Assembly: GCF_004357765.1 (NCBI RefSeq)
Contig: NZ_SMTE01000003.1
Coordinates: 186,001 to 250,000 of the forward strand
Direction of reading: 5' to 3'
Source: Pseudomonas putida
GTDB lineage: Bacteria; Pseudomonadota; Gammaproteobacteria; Pseudomonadales; Pseudomonadaceae
DNA: 64,000 bases
Position numbers and translations under genes: made by a program. Of the stretch, positions 61,447 through 64,000 are shown in pieces. Numbering within the stretch: position 1 is the stretch's first letter; every line of letters begins with the position of its first letter. Under the pieces are notes generated by a model. The model was not told where the DNA came from. It did not search any database and saw only the letters and a list, made by a program, of their open reading frames with translations.

Positions 61447-61841
61447 GCCAGCCAAAAGCCTACCTCGAGCACGTCGCGTTCTGGGTGCAGGACATCCAGT
61501 GGCATATCCGATTCTTCAGTGAAGTGTGTGGCATGACCATGCGCGAAGTGCAGGGCGACATCGAGGAGCCCGCACAGTATTGGACCCTCGGCGGTTTGCA
61601 GTTCATTCACCAGCCGGACTTCACCGGCCCAGAGGGACGCATGGCACACCTGGGCATCATGTGTGAAGACCTCGAAGCCGCTTTGTCGGCCGCCCAGCGT
61701 TTCGGCGTCAGCGCAATGCCCCAAGGCCGCAACTGGTTGCGCCTGCCCGACGGCCTGGCAGTGGAATTCATCCAGGCGATGCCCGCCCGTTGCGTTGCCC
61801 AGGCCCTGTCCATCGACCCACGGGCAGAGGTGCTGTCATGA
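61443..61841 (+). CDS. VOC family protein (glyoxalase/epimerase-like)
   Basis: A 132-residue vicinal-oxygen-chelate domain: Leu-Glu-His9-Val-Ala-Phe, Met-Ala-His-Leu-Gly-Ile and Val-Glu-Phe-Ile-Gln give the three usual metal ligands (His, His, Glu). Small VOC proteins act as epimerases, lyases or dioxygenase halves; with a CoA transferase and a MaoC hydratase nearby, an epimerase-like or lyase step is possible. ATGA overlaps join it to both neighbours. Confidence 0.88.
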   Translation: MSQPKAYLEHVAFWVQDIQWHIRFFSEVCGMTMREVQGDIEEPAQYWTLGGLQFIHQPDFTGPEGRMAHLGIMCEDLEAALSAAQRFGVSAMPQGRNWLRLPDGLAVEFIQAMPARCVAQALSIDPRAEVLS

Positions 61842-62293
61842 GCGTGATGGAAAAATACTGGGACGATGCCCGCGAAGGGGATGAATGCATAAGCCCCACT
61901 TACACCGTGACCCGCGAGCGCATCCTGGCCTACGCCGATCTCACCGGCGACCACACCCCGGTGCACGTCGATGAGGAGTATGCCAACGCCAGCCACTTCG
62001 GTTGCCTGGTCGCCCACGGCCTGTTCGGCCTCTCCATTGCCGACGGTCTCAAGACCCGGTGCGAGTATCGTTTCCTGCCGGGCATGTCACTGGGCTGGAC
62101 CTGGGACTTCGTGCTGCCGATAAAGGTCAACGATGTGTTGCACGTACGCATGCGCGTCGGAGCGATGCGCCCGAGCAAAAGCCGGCCGGGCTGGGGCATC
62201 GTGGTGTTGCCTTCGGAGTTGATCAACCAGCACGGCGAAGTGGTGCAGCGCGGCGAACACCGCTTGATGGTGCCCAGGAGGATCGAAGGATGA
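61838..62293 (+). CDS. MaoC family dehydratase
   Basis: A 151-residue MaoC/hydratase-2 domain. The catalytic motif Asp-Leu-Thr-Gly-Asp38-His-Thr-Pro-Val-His43-Val-Asp and Ala-His-Gly-Leu are exact, so an (R)-specific enoyl-CoA hydratase activity is expected. The start is the ATG overlapping the VOC stop; an open-frame extension of 16 codons is rejected. It precedes a CoA transferase, suggesting it acts on a CoA thioester formed there. Confidence 0.92.
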   Translation: MSVMEKYWDDAREGDECISPTYTVTRERILAYADLTGDHTPVHVDEEYANASHFGCLVAHGLFGLSIADGLKTRCEYRFLPGMSLGWTWDFVLPIKVNDVLHVRMRVGAMRPSKSRPGWGIVVLPSELINQHGEVVQRGEHRLMVPRRIEG

Positions 62294-63522
62294 GCCAGGC
62301 ATTGCCATTGGCGGGTATCCGCGTCATCGACTACAGCCACTTCCTCGCCGGACCGTATGTGGGCCGCTGTCTTGCGGCGCTGGGCGCAGAGGTGATCAAG
62401 GTCGAACGGCCAGGCAGCGGCGATGCCGGCCGCCAGCATGCGTTCACCCTGGATGACCAGCAGAGTGGTTACTTCCTGCAGTTGAACATGGGCAAGCAGG
62501 GCGTCAGTGTGAACATGAAGGACCCGCGCGGCAAAGCCTTCATGCAGCGCCTCACCGACTCGGCCGACGTCTTCATCGAAAACTACCGCCCCGGTGCCTT
62601 GGACAAGCTTGGCTTGGGTTATGCCGAGTTGGCCGCACGCAATCCGCGCCTGGTGTACTGCTCGATTTCCGCCTACGGCCACACTGGCCCAGATGCGCAC
62701 CGCGCGGGCTTCGGACTGATCGCCGAGGCCAAGAGCGGCATCATGCAGATGGTCGGCGTACCAGGCGAGGCCCCGCCGCTGCTGCGGATTTCCCTGGGCG
62801 ACATGTATACCGGCATCCATGCCGTGGCCGCGATCAATGCAGCACTGCTGGGCCGGGTCAGCAGCGGCCGCGGGCAGCATATCGACATGGCCCTGTATGA
62901 CACGCTGGTGTCGATGCACGAGTACGCAGTGCAGTGCTACACCTTGTCCGATGGCAGCGTGCTGCCCGAGCAGACCGGCCACGACATGCCGACCTCGACG
63001 CTGTATGGCGTGTTCCGCGCCGCTGATGGCGACCTGGTCATCGCCGCCCAGGTCGACGACGCCTGGCAGCGCTTTGCGGTCATGCTCGAAGCCAATGGCG
63101 GGCCGCCCGGATTCGGCAGCGATCACCGCTTCCACAGCCTCAACGGCCGTAACACCCATCGTCAGGCGATCCTCGCGGTAGTTCGCGATTGGGTCGGCGC
63201 GCGCCAGGTGGCCGATATCCTCGCGTTGCTCGACACCATCGACATCCCCAGCGCCAAGGTGCAGCGCATCGACGAGGTACTGGCCGACCCGCAGATCCAG
63301 GCGCGCAACATGGTCATCGAGCAGCAGCACCCACGCTACGGCACCTTGCGACTGCCCAACCTGCCGTTCCGCTTCTCGGACTGCGACACCACCCTCTATC
63401 AGGTGGCCCCGGATCTCGGCCAACACAATGCCGAGGTGGCCGCAGCGCTGGGCTTCAGTCCTGATGAAATCACCGCCATGCAGTCTGACGGTGTGCTGTT
63501 TACCCATGGAGATGCACGATGA
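62290..63522 (+). CDS. CaiB/BaiF family CoA transferase (family III)
   Basis: A 410-residue family III CoA transferase: Gly-Ile-Arg-Val-Ile-Asp-Tyr-Ser-His-Phe-Leu-Ala-Gly-Pro near 9-22, Glu-Asn-Tyr-Arg-Pro-Gly near 97-102, and the catalytic Asp171 in Leu-Gly-Asp-Met-Tyr-Thr-Gly. It should exchange CoA between two carboxylic acids, activating the substrate for the MaoC enzyme. Joined to the genes on both sides by ATGA overlaps. Confidence 0.92.
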   Translation: MSQALPLAGIRVIDYSHFLAGPYVGRCLAALGAEVIKVERPGSGDAGRQHAFTLDDQQSGYFLQLNMGKQGVSVNMKDPRGKAFMQRLTDSADVFIENYRPGALDKLGLGYAELAARNPRLVYCSISAYGHTGPDAHRAGFGLIAEAKSGIMQMVGVPGEAPPLLRISLGDMYTGIHAVAAINAALLGRVSSGRGQHIDMALYDTLVSMHEYAVQCYTLSDGSVLPEQTGHDMPTSTLYGVFRAADGDLVIAAQVDDAWQRFAVMLEANGGPPGFGSDHRFHSLNGRNTHRQAILAVVRDWVGARQVADILALLDTIDIPSAKVQRIDEVLADPQIQARNMVIEQQHPRYGTLRLPNLPFRFSDCDTTLYQVAPDLGQHNAEVAAALGFSPDEITAMQSDGVLFTHGDAR

Positions 63523-64000
63523 GCGACCGCTACGCAGTGATCGGCAGGCCGATCAACCACACCAAGTCCCCCCTGATCCATGGCTTGTTCGCCCAGGCCT
63601 GCGGACAGACCTTGGTGTATGACGCCATCGAAGGAGAACCCGAGGGCTTCGAGAGCCAAGTCCTGCAGTTTCACCGTGAGGGCGGGCTGGGGATGAACAT
63701 CACCGCCCCGTTCAAGCTGCGTGCCTTCGAGCTCGCTGACCGGCGTAGCGAGCGGGCGCAGCTGGCGCGGGCGGCCAATGCGCTGAAGTTCGAGGATGGC
63801 AGCCTCTACGCCGAGAACTTCGATGGTATCGGCCTGCTCCGGGACATCGAAGAGAACCTCGACGAGCCGCTACGCGATCGTCGGGTGTTGTTGCTCGGTG
63901 CCGGCGGAGCAGCGCGCGGAGCGCTATTGCCATTCCTGCAGGCGGGGCCCAGCGAGCTGGTGATCGCCAACCGAGACATGGCCAAGGCAGTAGCCCTGCG
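63519..64000 (+). CDS. Shikimate dehydrogenase-like protein (AroE family), 3' end missing
   Basis: About 160 codons are visible; the frame is open at the right edge. The N-terminus has Ser-Pro-Leu-Ile-His-Gly, Asn-Ile-Thr-Ala-Pro-Phe-Lys66 with the catalytic Lys, and Leu-Leu-Leu-Gly-Ala-Gly-Gly-Ala-Ala-Arg-Gly for NAD(P). Two AroE signatures deviate: Asn-Phe101-Asp102-Gly replaces Asn-Thr-Asp-Gly, and Ala-Asn-Ala-Leu replaces Val-Asn-Thr-Leu. Lys and Asp of the catalytic pair are kept, so it is probably an active dehydrogenase on a related hydroxy acid, rather than the biosynthetic AroE. ATGA overlap with the CoA transferase gene. Confidence 0.87.
   Translation, partial: MSDRYAVIGRPINHTKSPLIHGLFAQACGQTLVYDAIEGEPEGFESQVLQFHREGGLGMNITAPFKLRAFELADRRSERAQLARAANALKFEDGSLYAENFDGIGLLRDIEENLDEPLRDRRVLLLGAGGAARGALLPFLQAGPSELVIANRDMAKAVAL

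Overview
The window looks like chromosomal DNA of a fluorescent pseudomonad, most likely of the Pseudomonas putida group. This rests on the GC-rich coding sequence, on REP elements of the P. putida type (for example around 21,863-21,925), and on a gene order I recognise from P. putida and P. aeruginosa: pstS-pstC-pstA-pstB-phoU, purE-purK, pycA-pycB with a divergent LysR gene, an RpiR regulator divergent from zwf, then uvrD. No rRNA, tRNA, CRISPR array, prophage or insertion sequence was seen. Most of it is core chromosome, with accessory transport and catabolic genes after about 48 kb. No gap between genes is longer than about 300 bases.

Layout. 1-10 kb: a CBS-domain membrane protein (cut by the left edge), an M23 peptidase, an orphan response regulator, then the phosphate uptake locus read leftwards. 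pstS and pstC each have their own array of Pho-box half sites, and pstB is flanked by two related inverted-repeat elements. 10-20 kb: an MFS carrier, a thioesterase, a mutarotase, purE-purK with a hairpin-rich leader, and aspA with a divergent LysR gene. 18.5-25.4 kb: an AraC-type regulator, an acetylpolyamine deacetylase coupled to a polyamine-binding protein, a MocR-type regulator divergent from a PaiB-like protein, and two GNAT acetyltransferases. 25.4-35 kb: two-subunit pyruvate carboxylase with its likely regulator, a second glucose-6-phosphate dehydrogenase with an RpiR regulator, and uvrD.

35-48 kb: housekeeping and envelope genes (Tim44-like protein, antiporter, thioesterase, pdxY, cardiolipin synthase, cyclopropane fatty acid synthase). 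Among them is a zinc-starvation module: a zigA-like COG0523 GTPase, a DUF1826 gene and a second COG0523 gene on one strand, and a small secreted protein plus folE2 on the other, with a Zur-like palindrome between. 48-53 kb: a LysR regulator, then an MHS-family carrier translationally coupled to a ModA-like periplasmic binding protein, and an OprD porin.

53-59.4 kb: a LysR gene divergent from an amino-acid-type ABC importer operon (binding protein, two permeases, two ATPases) that contains an atypical argininosuccinate-lyase-family enzyme. This is probably an uptake-and-cleavage route for an N-substituted aspartate or a similar amino acid. 59.5-64 kb: another LysR gene divergent from a tightly overlapping operon (ketopantoate-reductase-like, VOC, MaoC hydratase, CaiB/BaiF CoA transferase, AroE-like protein cut by the right edge), probably an undescribed acid degradation pathway.

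The most unexpected signal is non-coding. Perfect DnaA boxes (TTATCCACA) are strongly concentrated at 22.1-24.0 kb and 40.5-45.3 kb, and one stretch inside the MocR-type gene has five box-like 9-mers at exactly 12-base spacing. This could be a DnaA-titration locus.
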